Of a stretch of 64,000 bases of DNA, positions 1 through 12,438 are shown piece after piece. The stretch covers positions 36,000,001 through 36,064,000 of the forward strand of contig CM060895.1 in NCBI GenBank assembly GCA_030762935.1. Reading direction: 5' to 3'. Origin of the DNA: Hymenopus coronatus (lineage: Eukaryota > Arthropoda > Insecta > Mantodea > Hymenopodidae). Each line of letters opens with the position of its first letter. Position 1 is the stretch's first letter. The notes below the pieces were generated by a model, which saw nothing but the letters and a program-made list of their open reading frames with translations, ran no database searches and was not told the origin of the DNA. Position numbers and translations under genes: made by a program.

Positions 1-204
1 AAGGTTCAGAAAATAGCAATGATATTAAGAACAAGCATGCAAAAGTGTGATTATGTATTGCAAGCAGTATCAGAGAAAAAGGAACATGAATTCACATGTT
101 TTAAGACTAAGTTTTATTGTTTTTCTGTTGAATGAAATATTTTTATAGACTCAATCACATAAGCTATCAATGCAAACAATCACTTGAAATAATTGTCATG
201 ATCT

Positions 205-509
205 TTGTTCCATGTAAAGGGTAGTTGGGGGGAGCGGCTTTTCTTGAAAATCTTCGTGTCGCATCCTTGGAAGATGCTGAACTCAAAATACCAAGTGTTA
301 TATTTTACCGTCTTTTCGTTTTTGAGCTATGCTGCCCAAAGACACATACACGGACATTTTTCTGAAAATGCTTTCTTTTTTTCTTCTTCTTTTTATTTCA
401 TTCAGTGGGTCCCAAAACATATTTCTGGTGAAATCTCGGTATCGAATTTTTGGGTGCAATAAAATATCTTCTCTATACACTATATACATAGTACGTGTAC
501 AGAAAGTCT
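205..509 (+). repeat. HTL copy, 3' third
   Basis: From TTCCATGTAAAGGGTAGTT to ACATAGTACGTGTACAGAAA. The 5' part is absent. Confidence 0.85.
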
Positions 510-773
510 GGCAACATTGAGCTGGGCAGTTAGGGAGTACATATAGCAACGCTGCAAATTGTTTCGGTATTGCCTCAAATGCCTGTTCGAGGAAAGGAGG
601 GGAATGGAAACCAAGCGGCAATATGGAGTTATGTAAACACGGTTGCCAGATTGGTTGAAAAGTCACGGACTGGGCTGGGCTTCTCAAAGATCGACTTCGC
701 GACCGTTTTTTTTTTTTTTAATTGAAGCGATTTTTAGGCTACATTGAAAATCATGAAACTAATTAAAATGTAT

Positions 774-949
774 TTTTACTTTCTCTACACGTACTATGCA
801 CATAATTCATAGAAAAAGGTATTGTATTGTACTCAAAAATTCGCAACCGAGATTTCACCGGAAATACATGTTTTTGGACACCCTGAATAAAAAATCATTT
901 TTAAAAAAAAAATCGTGTGCAAGTCTGTGTGTATGTGTGTGTGTGTGTG

Positions 950-988
<39 letters not shown>

Positions 989-1690
989 GGGCAACATAGC
1001 TCAAAAACGAAAAGTCCTTTAAATACCAAACTTGATAATTAAGTTCAGTATCTCTCAAAGATGCGAACCGAAGATTTTCTAGAAAATCCCCCCACTTCCA
1101 AATATCTTTAACGTGGAAAAAATGTTGAATTTTTTTTTATTTTCTCAAAAATAGCAGTAACGATTTTGATTAAAATACAGTATATTAAAGATATTTATAT
1201 GACAAATAAAATGTATATCTTCAAAATCTGGGATTAGTCTCAGAAAATAAGTTTATTTTGGATGAGTTTTGCATAACTGGTAAACCGTTAGATATAGACA
1301 AAATGCTACCACACAAAAATGTTTAGTTCGTTAAAACACACAATTTATGTCATATACACTTTTGGTGGAGTTGACCGCTTTTGAGATATTCCTTGTTATT
1401 TGTTAGTTTCAGGTTTAAAGTACCTAGTTTTTTCATAGCGGAATTTATCAACTCCTTGCCATACAAACAAAGACACTTCAAACATACAGCAACCAGCTTT
1501 TAAAAGATATGACAATCGCCTTAGCTTAGTGTATTCCCTTACTTCCCTTCTACTTACAAGGAAGCAATTAATTAGGTCATTTCTGATAATTTTTTCTCGA
1601 TTAGCATGAAGTAAACAGAAGTATAAGCTTTCAATCATTTGTTACAACGATGTAGAGCAAGTCATATGAATGGAACACATTAGATTGTTT
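774..1690 (-). repeat. HTL copy, both ends present
   Basis: TTTTTACTTTCTCTACACG at 774, the (TG)n(TCTG)n tract at 915-985, and TCATATGAATGGAACACATT near 1685. Nearly full length. Confidence 0.9.
912..985. repeat. Microsatellite (TG)n(TCTG)n in an HTL copy
   Basis: GTGTGTGTG followed by nine or so TCTG units. It sits at the position where all HTL copies carry a simple repeat. Confidence 0.95.
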
Positions 1691-1837
1691 TAAAAATATA
1701 CTTTATATTGTTTCATAAACTAAATAATATATTAATGGGTATAGTGATTGTATATTCGTTTAGGTTTTGCTATGGAAATAGTGACAGTTGTAAAATATCT
1801 ACAGTCAGTATTCACAAAAGAGAAATTAGCTGCGCAT

Positions 1838-2399
1838 TACTTTCTCTATACGTACTATGAACTAGTGTATAGAGAAGGTATTTTATTGCATCCAAAAATT
1901 TGATACCAAAATTTCACCAGAAATATATGTTTTAGGGGCCCTGCATCCAAAAAAATCCTTTTTAGAAAAACGTCCGCCTGTGTTTGTAAGTCTCCGAACA
2001 CGATAATATAAAAAACAAGAGCCGTAAAACACCAAACTTGGGATTTAAAATTAGTATCTTCCAAGGATGCGACACGAAGATTTTGAGGAAGATTCCCCCA
2101 CCCCAAACTACCCTTTACATGGATTCTTTTTTTTTCCTTTTTTTTCTTTTTTGTAATTTTTTTATTTTCTTAAAAAATAGCGCTAATGATTTTGATTAAA
2201 ATGTCGTATAAGAAAGACATTTACATAGTAAATACAATGTATTTCTTGAATTTACTAAGAATAGCCTCTGAGGATATTTATTCTGGATGAATTTTGCTGA
2301 ATTGTGCATAACTGGTAAACCTTAAGAGATAGACAAAAACTTACTGCACAACAAAATGTAGATCTCACTAAAACACACAATTTATGCTTTATACGTTTT
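1838..2399 (-). repeat. HTL copy, 3' two-thirds
   Basis: From ATTACTTTCTCTATACGTAC to AACACACAATTTATGC, then directly abutted by the next copy in the same direction. Confidence 0.85.
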
Positions 2400-2711
2400 T
2401 ATTTTCTATACACATACTATGTATTTAGTGTAAAGGGAAGGTATTGTATTGCACTCAAAAATTCGATACCGAAATTTCACTGGAAATACATGTTTTGAGA
2501 CCGCCTGAATCCAAAAAAAGCATTTTTAGAAAAATGTAAGTGTGTGTGTGTGTGCTTGCTGTCTGTCTGTCTGTGGTGTGTGTGTGTGTTGTGTCTATGG
2601 GCAACATAGCTCAAAAACGAAAAATCCTTAAATAATAAGTTTGATATTTAAGTTCAGTATCTTCCAAGGATGCGACACGAAGATTTTCAAGAAAATTCCC
2701 CCACCCCCAAT
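2400..2711 (-). repeat. HTL copy, 3' third
   Basis: ATTTTCTATACACATACTAT through AAATTCCCCCACCCCCAA, with a (TG)n/(TGTC)n tract at 2538-2600. Cut by the foldback element. Confidence 0.85.
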
Positions 2712-2716
2712 TATTT

Positions 2717-3207
2717 GGTCTGGTTTTTGATGTTGTTTATTTACACTGCTATGGTTACTGCTACAAGGTGGATTGTGTACTAATGCATTGATAACATCTG
2801 GAATCAAATCAAATTTGGTGACAGAATCACTTGGAAGTATATCAAAATTCATTGCATGATTTTATACTTTAATATAAATATTTTCTCCCAAACCATTAAA
2901 TCTATGGGTCCATTTAAGTGTTTTAATAATTTAACATCTGGATTTATTTCATGGAATTTTTGGAAATTTAACAATGAAATAAATCCTGTAGTTAAAATAT
3001 TAAAACACTTAAATGGGTCCATAGATTAAATAATTTGGGAGAAAATAGTTATTTTAAAGAATAAAATCGTGCACTGAATTTCCATATACCTCCAATTGAT
3101 TCTGTCACCAAATTTGTTTTAATTCCAACAATTGGCACAATTGCCTTAATACACAATCTGTCACCTAGTAGTAGAAACCATAACAATATAAACAACATCA
3201 GGCAAGA
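2717..3207. repeat. Foldback element: about 240-bp arms in inverted orientation
   Basis: The left arm (GATGTTGTTTATTTACACTG at about 2718) and right arm (complement ending about 3207) are inverted repeats. The innermost 2885-3040 is nearly perfect (CCATTTAAGTGTTTTAATA / complement). It meets an HTL copy at 2711. A single arm of the same family lies at 9185-9440. Confidence 0.85.
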
Positions 3208-3409
3208 ATAAGTTAAGCTTAAGATGCAAAGAAATTTAATTGCAAAATTAATCGTTAGAATTTAAAAAAAAAATAGTGAAATTATTAAAAATTGTTATAT
3301 TAATAGCCGGAAGCTCTTTTGAATCGTGAATTTTGGAAAAAGAAAGGTACATGATTTGCAGTCATCACATTCAGCCGGCTGATACGAGAGAAGGTTTGCA
3401 GGTGCTTAC

Positions 3410-3567
3410 CTTTTTCTTACACTCGAAGCAGGTGTTATGGCCCCTCCCACACAGTGTTATGGGGGGTACCATATACATCTCACACATAGGACATATGAGC
3501 TCGCTGAGCAAACCACGTCCCAGATCCTGTAATTCGTCTCCCGCGGGAGCATCTCGACTGTTTTTAC
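3410..3567 (-). CDS. Exon 5 of SIAH-type RING gene: first half of the RING finger
   Basis: The exon encodes 52 codons after a 2-nt split codon. It carries RING residues C-x2-C-x10-C-x3-H-x2-C-x2-C (C105, C108, C119, H123, C126, C129 of the assembled protein) preceded by the SIAH-like motif LLSELICPMC. The donor is strong (AAAAAG|GTAAGC) at phase 0, so the final RING Cys pair must be in a further exon left of the window. The acceptor TTACAG|GT gives phase 1, matching the exon at 10374-10430 and making a Gly codon. An upstream acceptor (TTTGTAG at about 3613) is also phase 1 and would add about 16 residues. By family, the product would be a RING E3 ubiquitin ligase that recruits an E2. That role is inferred from the RING alone, because the zinc-finger and substrate-binding domains are not visible. 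Confidence 0.72.
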
Positions 3568-3704
3568 CTGTAACAGTTTTTTTTACATCCTCAATTAGTC
3601 TGAATATATTATCCACGTTCTCTACAAATTATACATTTAAATGCAATATACCTACAAAATTAATTTATATATTACATATCTGCCTAAGATAGATACATGA
3701 TTAA

Positions 3705-3846
3705 ATGAATTACACCCTAAAAGTTGATACGAAGACTTCATCCAAAATACGCGTTTTGAAGCTTCCTGTCAAAAAGAAATAATTATCAGAAAAAAGTTAT
3801 GTTCGTTTCTGCCTGCCTATGAGCAGCATAAAACAAAAAGAAAAAA
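3705..3846 (-). repeat. HTL 3' fragment, degraded
   Basis: ACCCTAAAAGTTGATACG..GCGTTTTGAAGC.. keeps the order of the region next to the terminal palindrome. Confidence 0.5.
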
Positions 3847-4611
3847 ATGTGATGAATCCATTTACATGACTTTCTCTACAGCCCTGCAACAAATTATTGT
3901 TAAGAAGCTTATTCTTCTATCTATTTCATCCTAATCGAGAAAAAAATGAGCAGAAATGGTCTTATTACTTAGATTGTAAGTAGAAGAGAAACAAGCAATA
4001 GCAAAATCTTTTAAAAGGTGGTTGCTGTGTGATTGAAGTTCCTTTGTTTATATGACCAGAAGATGACAAATACCCGTATGAGAAAAGTACAAATATTTTA
4101 AAACAGAAACCAACAACAAGGAATGTCTCAAAAAGGTCAACTCCACCAAAAAATGAATATAACATAAATTTTGTGTTTCAAAAAGTTCTACATTTTCTGT
4201 TAAGTAAGTTTCTGTCTATCTCTTATGGTTTCAGTTATGCCAAATTCCGTAAAATGCATCCATAATTAAGATGTCTTCAGAGGCTATTCCTAGAAAATTC
4301 AAAATATAAAATTTATTTGTCATGTAAATATCTTTAATATATGACATATTAATCAAAATTGTAATAGTCATTTTTGAGAAAATCAACATTTTCGAAAATT
4401 TTTCCATGCAAAGGGGAGGAATTTCTTGAAAATCATCGCGAACTTTTTGTTTCTCTCAGGCACACACAGATGGACATTTTTCTAAAAAACTTTTTTTTTT
4501 ATTCAGGGGGTCTCAAAACATATATTTCCTGTGAAATCTCGGTATCGAATTTTTGGGTGCAATACAATACCTTCCTTATAAACTATGTACATAGTACGTG
4601 TAGAGACAATA
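3847..4611 (+). repeat. HTL copy, both ends present, internally shortened
   Basis: Starts TGATGAATCCATTTACATGA and ends ACATAGTACGTGTAGAGAC. The (CA)n tract is reduced. Confidence 0.85.
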
Positions 4612-4849
4612 AAAGTTGGTTAATTACGAAATTTGGCATTTAACTTCAGCATCTTCCATAAATGTAACAGAAGGTGTTCAAGGAAGTTGCTCCATGTCTA
4701 ACTACCATCTACATGGAAATTGTTTTTGTTTGTTTTTTTCCTCAAAAATAGTTCTTTTAATTCAAGTACATGTTTGAGATATTTTATGAGAAACAGTCTG
4801 TATATATTAAATTCTCTTTATCCTGAATGATCTTTTACTCTCTCTTCCA
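4612..4849 (-). repeat. HTL middle fragment
   Basis: ATTTGGCATTTAACTTCAGC..CTACATGGAAATTG corresponds to the central part; ends missing. Confidence 0.65.
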
Positions 4850-5622
4850 AGTAGCGAAGGTATTATATTCCATCCAAAATTCAATACCGAGATTTCAACT
4901 GAAATATGTGTTTTAAGTGTTCTGTGTCAAAAAGGATATTTTCCAAGAAAAAGGGTTATCTGTGTTGTGTGTGTGAACAAGATAACTGAAAAACGAAAAC
5001 TCCGCTACATATTTAAGTTCAGTATCTTCCATAAATACGACCAAAAAAATGAACATGGAATATTTTTCAATTTTTTTACTTTCTCAGACACGGCTCTGAT
5101 GTTTTTATTGAAATACCTTAAATAATATTTACATGAAGAATAAAAAATATAAATTGTATACATTGATTTATTTTTAGTAATAGGCTGTAAAGTCCGCTTC
5201 ATTCTAAAAGACTGTTGCATAGTTGGTAAGCCGTAAGACACAGACAAAATCTTACTACACAAAAAATTTAGATCTCGTTAAAACACACAATTTAGGTCAT
5301 ATACTTTTATACTTTCTTGTAGAGTTAAGCATTTCCGAGATATTACTTGTTATTGGTTTTAAATTGTCCAAAACTTAGATTTATCTCAAATGGTAAGCCA
5401 TTCTTTCTCCTGGCCATTTCAATTTCATTACATAGCGATCGGCTTTTAAAAGATTTGGTTGTCGCTTTATCTTAGTGTATTCTATTATTTCCCTGGTACT
5501 GAAAAGAAATTAAGTAATAAACCATTTCTGCTAATGCTTATCTCGATTAGAAGAAACGAAGAGAAGAATAAGGCTTTGTAAGAATAATTTGTGGTAATTT
5601 GAATTGAGCACATCAGATTTAT
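4850..5622 (-). repeat. HTL copy, older
   Basis: CGAAGGTATTATATTCCATC to TTGAGCACATCAGATT. The extreme 3' end is missing and divergence is high. Confidence 0.75.
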
Positions 5623-5890
5623 CATAACTGATAAACCGTATGAAATAGTCAAAATCTTAGGACACAAAAATGTATCTCGTAAGGCACAGAAATAACATAA
5701 ACTGACAATTTTTGTGCGTTAACCATTTCTGAGATATTTTTTTCTGTTGGATTGAAAATCCAAATGCTTACACTTTTTCAAATGATAACCTTCTATTGGT
5801 TTTTTCTTGTGATCGTGTAAAGAGCATGGAATTCCAAAGTCACCTTTTAAAAACCTGACTATCGGTTTAGTCTACTGTATTCTTCATATA
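5623..5890 (-). repeat. HTL 5'-half fragment
   Basis: CATAACTGATAAACCGTATG..CTATCGGTTTAGTCTACTGT. Abuts the previous copy directly. Confidence 0.65.
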
Positions 5891-6604
5891 CCTACAACAA
5901 ATATGTAATGCCAAGGCCTTGGACCATATCTGGGGCAGGGACCCCGGTCTTACAGTCCGGGAGTCTGACTGCTTCAACCTGCAAACTGTAGGGACTACTG
6001 TGCTGTCGCTCCTGGTTCCGGCCATCCGATGTATCTCTCACCTTATCCTCTGCTCTCGGGGCGCCCCCTCGTGGCGGATGTAAGTGTAATAACGTCAGGA
6101 ACGTAGAGCATTGACAAAATGTTACCATGGGACACTAATTGTAGCCAACTTATTCACTTCACTCCATGTTCCTCCTCCTTAGCAATTTCTTCAAGAACAG
6201 TTCTCTTCCTTTACTTTTTGGTCTTCCTCTTGCTCTACTACCTGAGGATTCGAGTCCAAAGCCATTCTTTCACCTGTCCCTTCTTCTTTTCTTAGTTTAT
6301 ACTAGTAGTGTTTCGAATCCAATATAAAGTTGTTCAGCTCACCTCTATTTATTGTATATATGTTTCAGGACAGGCAGTAGACGCTGTGCCGCACAATCAC
6401 AGGTAATGTACCCCACAATTCATATTAAGCATGATCCCCACCCCAACTTCCTGCCCTCAGCATGTAACACCACAACTAACGTTTAGGTCCCAGGTCTGGG
6501 CAACTTGCCAAGGCCTCTACCTAACCCCACTCTGCCTGGACATCAGGTTTGCTCCGGCGGTACCTGACCTCATTTTACCACCTTCCTAACCATCCTCGTA
6601 GAGT
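5890..6604. other. Unassigned, GC-richer island between HTL and LINE
   Basis: Moderately GC-rich pieces at 5925-6100 and 6360-6600 look unlike the surroundings. The minus strand at 6170-6290 reads GSRARGRPKS-like, as near the end of some LINE proteins, but too short to call. Confidence 0.3.
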
Positions 6605-7830
6605 AGTTGAATGAATGAATAAGTGTATTTATTGACATAGCACTATCACACATAGAATTTCAACAATCGCACGGGTCCACAGACCGTACGTGTTTATGTA
6701 ATACACATTACAAGCAATATTAAAACAACAACAACAAAGAATTAAAAGAGTAAACACGAAAATAAAAAGGCAAAGGAAATACACTGTCAAAAGCAATATT
6801 AAACAACAATAAAGAGTTAAGAGTGAACCCGAAAATAAAAATACAAAGATATTCAAATATAGCAATTTAAATTTACAGCACAGATTACACCTTCATAAAT
6901 GCACCCTCTTATAATAGAAAATTACACTTAAAAGACATATATACACATAATATATACAACATATATAAAACCATAGCACAACAGTGACCTAAGTATGACA
7001 TAATATATATGTATGTAGAACAATGTAGTCACTTTTGTTTAGTTGATCTTATCCCCCCCCCTTCTCTATTGGCAGCCTCCTCAGATCTCAGCTGTCTTGC
7101 CTTAAGTATAAATTTACCTAGCCCGTCCATGTTTTCCGTGCCTGCCAGTAGCGTCCAACATGCTTCTAGCACTACATTCGCAGTGGTAAAAAATCGCGGC
7201 AAATATTTTTCCCGCCATTCCTCCGTACCCCTACATCTTGCCAAGATGTGAGTCCACGACTCTTCCTCCTCGCAAATGGGACAGATTCTTGTACCATTCT
7301 CGTCAGAAATTTTCGTGCTCCTCCATGCTCCTAGTCTAATCCACGCGAGCCCCTCTCTAATGAGTTTGGTACCTGTTTTGATGTATTGCTCCATACCCCA
7401 CTCCGATTTCAGCCCAGACTATACTTCTAATGACACCTTCTCTGTGCATTGCGCAATTATTTGCTGTCTGTCAATATCACAGAGGCGGTTCTTAATTTTT
7501 CTCCAAATACTTCGCCTGTTTTCCTGCCCCGCCATCCAAATGTCTCCTATCCCAATGGTTTCCAACCCTTTCTTTAATTTTGATGCCCACGTCGAATTAC
7601 CTTCCATTCGCAACTGTTCACGGTAGGTAGGGGAGGCGACGTAGATCCTTTTTGGATGATCGCCACCAGGGCTGCGGAAGCGGGGCCAGTCCAATAAAAA
7701 AAAATTAAAAAAATAATTTAAAAAAACTCTTAGTAGCTTTATCTGCCCCTTCATTGCCCAGAGTATCAACGCGACCAGGTACCCCTTTAACGCAACCGAA
7801 GTTAGGAGGGACTCTCAGCCTCCTAGGACC
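6605..7830 (-). mobile_element. 3' part of a decayed LINE with RNase H and CCHC remnants
   Basis: Reading the minus strand, near 7736-7790 an RNase H-like stretch (TLGNEGADKATKS) is followed by linker and a C-terminal zinc knuckle, CPICEEEESWTHILARC (7029-7394 frame). This order is typical of R1/I/LOA-type non-LTR retrotransposons. The 3' UTR ends with AATAAA and a short (ATTC)n tail at about 6605-6625, a normal LINE 3' end. The two open pieces are in different frames with an A-rich tract (7690-7735) between them. The copy is 5'-truncated and inactive. Confidence 0.75.
7029..7790 (-). pseudogene. LINE ORF2 C-terminus (RNase H fragment plus CCHC finger)
   Basis: Two open segments, 7419-7769 and 7029-7394, carry WAxKLKKGLETIGIGDIWMAGQENRRxIWRKIKNRL-like linker and the CPIC..H..C knuckle. 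Frame breaks separate them, and no reverse transcriptase domain remains. It would act in target-primed reverse transcription if whole. Dead copy. Confidence 0.7.
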
Positions 7831-8151
7831 AAATGATTATTGGCACTTAAAGCCTGTCTGATTATCTGATAGTACAAGAATTCGTCTATTTCTATAACTT
7901 CTTACACCATCACATGTACTAGGATCGGATTGAATACGTTCTGAGGAGATTCTATGCTATTGTACCTGTTGACGATGTCCTCAAACAGATGAAACAACCG
8001 CCCAAATATTGTGTGAGTGTCCAAGAGTCTGATTCAATTCATTCTGAGTATGAGAATTCTGAGTCGATGAAATAAGATAGCTTTCGCCCATTGCTGTGCA
8101 GGACAGTATTGTGCCCCTCATCACATTCCTTTAAATTTAAAATATGTAAAA
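7831..8151. other. No gene seen
   Basis: Ordinary mixed sequence between the LINE and the next HTL copy. It may include more of the decayed LINE body, but no motif is readable. Confidence 0.4.
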
Positions 8152-9027
8152 AATCTTACGTGTTCCATTCCCATAACTTTCTCCACATCTCTGTAACAAA
8201 TTATTGTTAGTAAGATTTATCTTCTATCTACTTCATGATAATCGAGATGAACATTAGCAGAAACGGTCTCATTACTTAGTTCCTTATATACAGAAAGGAA
8301 AAGGGGAATACAAAGGCTAAACTGACACTCAAAAAATTTAAAATGTGTGCTATGATTGAAATCCGTTTCTTTGCACGGCCAGGTGTTGACAAGTTCCCGT
8401 ATGAGAAAAATTTAAGTATTTTAAAACTGAAATCAATATCAAGGAATATCAGAGAAAAAAATGTATATGATACAAATTGTGTGTTTTAAAGAGGTCTACA
8501 TTTTTTGTGTAGTAAGTTTTTATCTATAGCTTACGGTTTAGCAGTTATGCAAAATGCAGGAAAATTCATCCCGAATCAAGAGCTCTCGGATTCTATTCTC
8601 AGAAATTCGTGTTATACATTCTGTCATGTACATGTGTTAAATATAAGCAATTTTAATCAAAATTGCTATAGTCATCTTTGATAAAAACTAAATTTTTTTA
8701 AATATTTTCCATACAAAGGGTAGTTGGGGTGAGAAGGATTTTCTTGAAAATCTTCCTGTTGCATCCTTGGAAGATACTGATCCTAACTAGCAAGTTTAAG
8801 ATTTAACGGACTTTTCCTTTTTTAGCTCTGCTGCCCACAAACACACATACACACAGACAGACAGACAGACACACACACATACATACACACACAGGGACAT
8901 TTTTCTAAAAAAGTTTTTTTCGGGGTTCAAAAACATGTATTTCCGGTAAATCTCACTATCGAATTCTTTGATTCAATACAATACCTTCTCTGTACACTAT
9001 GTACATAATACGTGTAAAGAAAGTAAA
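8152..9027 (+). repeat. HTL copy, both ends present
   Basis: AATCTTACGTGTTCCATTCC to ACATAATACGTGTAAAGAAA, with (CA)n and (CAGA)n at 8835-8900. Confidence 0.9.
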
Positions 9028-9184
9028 AATGAAGCTGTAACAGTGAAGAAACAAAAATAGTAATATAACAATTATTAATGATGGAATAACTCTGCACTTT
9101 TCTTTTTTAACTTCCAAGGGCTAGTTTCGCAATTAAATCTTTATTGCTTCTTCAGCTTAACTTCTTTCTATTGTCGTATTATAT

Positions 9185-9440
9185 TGTTAGGGTTGCTGCC
9201 AGTGTTTGATTGTTACTAAGGTATTGCCAACTACTGGAATTAAAAGAAGTTTGGTGACAGAATCGACTGGTGATATATAAAACTTCATTGCATGATTTTT
9301 TATTCTTTAAAATGAATATTTTTTGCCAGATCATTAAATCTATGGCCCCATTTAAAAATTTCAATAATTTAACTTATGGAATTATTTCATGGTTAAATTT
9401 CCAAAAAACAAAAATGTTCTGCCACAGATTATTTTTCAAT
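9185..9440 (+). repeat. Single arm of the foldback repeat family
   Basis: GGTGACAGAATCGACTGG.. CATTGCATGATTTTTTATTC.. ATTAAATCTATGGCCCCATT is collinear with the left arm of the foldback at 2717-2960. No inverted partner is seen nearby. Confidence 0.75.
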
Positions 9441-10373
9441 CAGTTTGTATTTAATATTTCTGAACTCTGATTTCCAAATGAAATTAGTCTTGCTAATGTA
9501 AACAAGGTCGCCATTTAAAACATTTAATTGATAAATAGCAGCTTTTTTATTTTTTTTTTAATTTACTATCTTTTCGAAAAGCCTACAAAAGCTTATGATG
9601 TATTTATTTTGAGGAATCTATGTTACAAAATGTTCTTTAAAATGTTTGTGAAATTTTATTTAACCAAGAGTGATAAGTAATTTTTTAAAAATGTAATTAT
9701 ATTTTATGTTCTTAAGAACAGAAATCTCCTTAATAGCTTTCTAATGTTTAAACTTCTGAATATTTTAATTTATAAAATCAGATTAAAACTATTAATTAAA
9801 ACAGAGCTGATAATATCTTCATATTCTTTATTGAATTCATCTCATTAGGAGGTAAATTAATTAACTTGTAAATTAAACTATTATAACGGCAAACTTGCGT
9901 GACAATGGTAAAAGCCAATTATGTAATTATCAGTAAAAGTTTATTTTCTGTTTTTTCCAAATTGCAATTTATTGTTATTTTTATTCTTAAATTGAGAAAA
10001 GGGGGCACCTCTAGAGGGGGAGTAGGTACAATAAACTCAGGTCCGGTTAGAGTTCCCTTCGAGTATATCCTATTCATACTTCTGTTCACGAAGAGATTAC
10101 ATAAAATTGCCTTAAGTTTATGTCTTAATAATAATATTGAGCCTGCTTAGCTTTCTTAGATCAATGTAACATTCACTATCGAGATTTCAGGTAGAGTGAA
10201 ATATCAGCACAACTGAACCAAAAGTGTAAACATTCATACTAAAGTCTGCTATTTTTAAAGGTTAGAACTTGAAGTGTTTCGTAGAACTCGCCCTACACGA
10301 AAAGTAACTTATCTGGAAAATGTTCATTAAAAATGAATATTTGTATGAATTATGAACTGAGATTATTACGTAC
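9441..10373. other. AT-rich unique sequence (intron 4 of the RING gene model)
   Basis: A short island at 10000-10060 is less AT-rich (GGGGGCACCTCTAGAGGG) inside an 83-codon frame (9899-10150), with no recognisable product. Otherwise featureless. Confidence 0.4.
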
Positions 10374-10430
10374 CAGTCTTTGATGAGTCCTTGATTATGC
10401 GAGTTGACTCTATCGACGCTTTCTTTTTAT
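10374..10430 (-). CDS. Exon 4 of SIAH-type RING gene (lysine/serine-rich linker)
   Basis: This 57-nt exon sits between a good acceptor (CTCTTTTCAG) and the donor ACTG|GTACGT. Only one frame is open, phase 1 in and phase 1 out. It reads KKKASIESTRIIKDSSKT between split Asp and Gly codons. Its phase fits the 67-nt exon upstream and the RING exon downstream. The segment is hydrophilic with no known domain. It is a small island of unique sequence just left of an HTL repeat, as expected for an exon in a repeat-filled intron. Confidence 0.6.
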
Positions 10431-10519
10431 CTGAAAAGAGAAATGAATTGTTCAGATAATTCTACACCTGTCCGTGAAACAGCCTCCTATAGATGATGAG
10501 AAAGTATCCATTATTTAAA

Positions 10520-11359
10520 AATCTGATGTGTTCCATTTACATGACTTTCTCTACATCTCTGTAACAAATTACTGTTAAAAAACTGTCTACTTTATGCTAA
10601 TGGAAATAAACTTAGCAGAATGCTTCCTTGAAAGCAGAAGGAAAATAATAGAATACACTAGGCTAAAACGATAGGCAAATCTTTTAAAAGCTGGTTGCCA
10701 TGTGACTGAAATCCATTTCTATGCATGGCCCGTATATGAAAAGTTTTAAGTATTTTAAAATTGAAGCCAATAACAGGGAATGTTTTGGATTTGGTCAACA
10801 TCACGAAAAAATGCACATGGCATAGGTTGTGTTTTTTTAATTAGATCTACTTATTTTGTGTATTAGGTTTTTGTCTATCTGTTACGGTTTACTAGTTATG
10901 CAAAATCCAGAAAATTCATCCAGAATAAAGAAGTCTTCAAAGGCTATTCCCAGAAAATTCAAGATGTGTATTTTATTTGTCGTGTAAAATATCTTTAATA
11001 TAGGTACGGTACTGTCTTAAACCAAATCGTTATAGCCATTTGTGAGAAAATCAAAATTTTCGAAAAATTTTCCATTTAAAAGGTAGTTTGGGGTGTCGAG
11101 ATTTCCCTCAAAATCTTGCCGTCGTATCCTCGGAACATATTAACTAAAATTCCAAGTTTGGTATTTTACCGAATTCGTTTTTGAGTTATTGTCTTCACAG
11201 ACACAGGGACACATACACACACACATACATGAGCCTATTCTAAAAATGTCATTTTTATTACAGGGGACCCTAAATATGTATTTCCAGTGAAATCGCGTTA
11301 TCGAATTTTTGGGTGAATTTTTGTGCCAATGTACCATGTACTATGTAGAGAAGCTAAAA
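10520..11359 (+). repeat. HTL copy, both ends present
   Basis: ATCTGATGTGTTCCATTTAC to ACTATGTAGAGAAGC. The terminal palindrome is shortened. Followed directly by another copy. Confidence 0.9.
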
Positions 11360-11360
11360 A

Positions 11361-11975
11361 ATCTTATATGTTACACTCACATGATTTTCTCTACCTATTT
11401 TGCAACAAACTATTCGTCAATCCAGCTATATATTTGTATAAAGTTCGTTTATAAAAAGTGTCAAAGAAGTAACAGAATGCAGGAGGCTAACGGGATAGTC
11501 ATGCTTTAAAAGCTGGTCGCTATTTATCTTTATTTGACCAGGAGCTAGGACAAAGGATAGTATCCCATTTGAGGAGGCTATAAGTATTTTAAAACTGAAA
11601 CCAATAATAAGGAATGTCTGGGAAGTGGCTAACACTACAAAAAATGTATCTAATGTTTGTATATCTCTTATGTGCAAAAGTTTTTAGCATGAAAATGGCT
11701 TCAAATAACGTTTCTAGGAAAGTCAAGATATTATATTTAATTTTATATGAAAATATCTTAAACAAATAGTATTTAATCAAAATTATTGGAGGCATTTTCG
11801 CGGAAATTACATTTTTTGAAAACAGTTCCATGAAGGGGTTCGGAGGAGTTTCTTGACCGCATCGTATGCCTATGGAGAACATCAATACAAAGTTTGGATT
11901 TTGACCGAATTTTCGTTTTGGAGTTTCCTGTTCATGGATTCACGGGCACACACATGCACTCCAATATACTATGTA
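11361..11975 (+). repeat. HTL copy, 5' part to microsatellite
   Basis: ATCTTATATGTTACACTCAC to GGGCACACACATGCACTCC; head-to-tail with the previous copy. Confidence 0.8.
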
Positions 11976-12049
11976 TCTAATAGTTGATACAGAAGGTATT
12001 GTATTCCAACCAAAAATTCGATGTCACTGTAAATTCAAGTTATGGATTT

Positions 12050-12438
12050 CGTATCTCATACAAATAACGTAAACATGAGGTATTTTAATAAAAAATCTTA
12101 GAGGCATTTTTGAGAAAATGAAAATTTTCGAAAACTGTATCATGTAAAGGGTAGTTAAGGGTGCAGGGGATTTAGTGAAAATCTTCGTGTTTCACTATTG
12201 AAATATGCTGAACTTAAATACTAAGTTTGGAATTTAACCGACTTTTGGTTTTTGAGCTATGCTACCCAGAGATACATGCGCGCGCGCACACACACGCGGA
12301 AATGTTTCCAAAAAATTGTTGTTCTTGTATTCAGGGGGAATCAATGTTACGGGGAAATCTCGGTATCGAATTTTTGCGTGGAAAACAATACCTTCTCTAG
12401 CCACTATGTACATTGTACATCGCGCTAGAGAAAGTAAA
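12050..12438 (+). repeat. HTL copy, 3' half
   Basis: From TATCTCATACAAATAACG to GCGCTAGAGAAAGTAAAAT; carries a (CG)n(CA)n tract at 12277-12298. Confidence 0.8.

Noticed and set aside
912..985. CRISPR-like tandem repeat
   Set aside because: Simple TCTG/TG microsatellite; eukaryotic DNA, no spacers.
5925..5975. tRNA-Tyr-like anticodon arm on the minus strand
   Set aside because: Only one arm-like stretch (GGACTGTAAGACC-like) is present with no acceptor or T-arm pairing.
7009..7626. Plus-strand frames of 80 and 116 codons
   Set aside because: Antisense shadows of the LINE RNase H/CCHC region on the minus strand.
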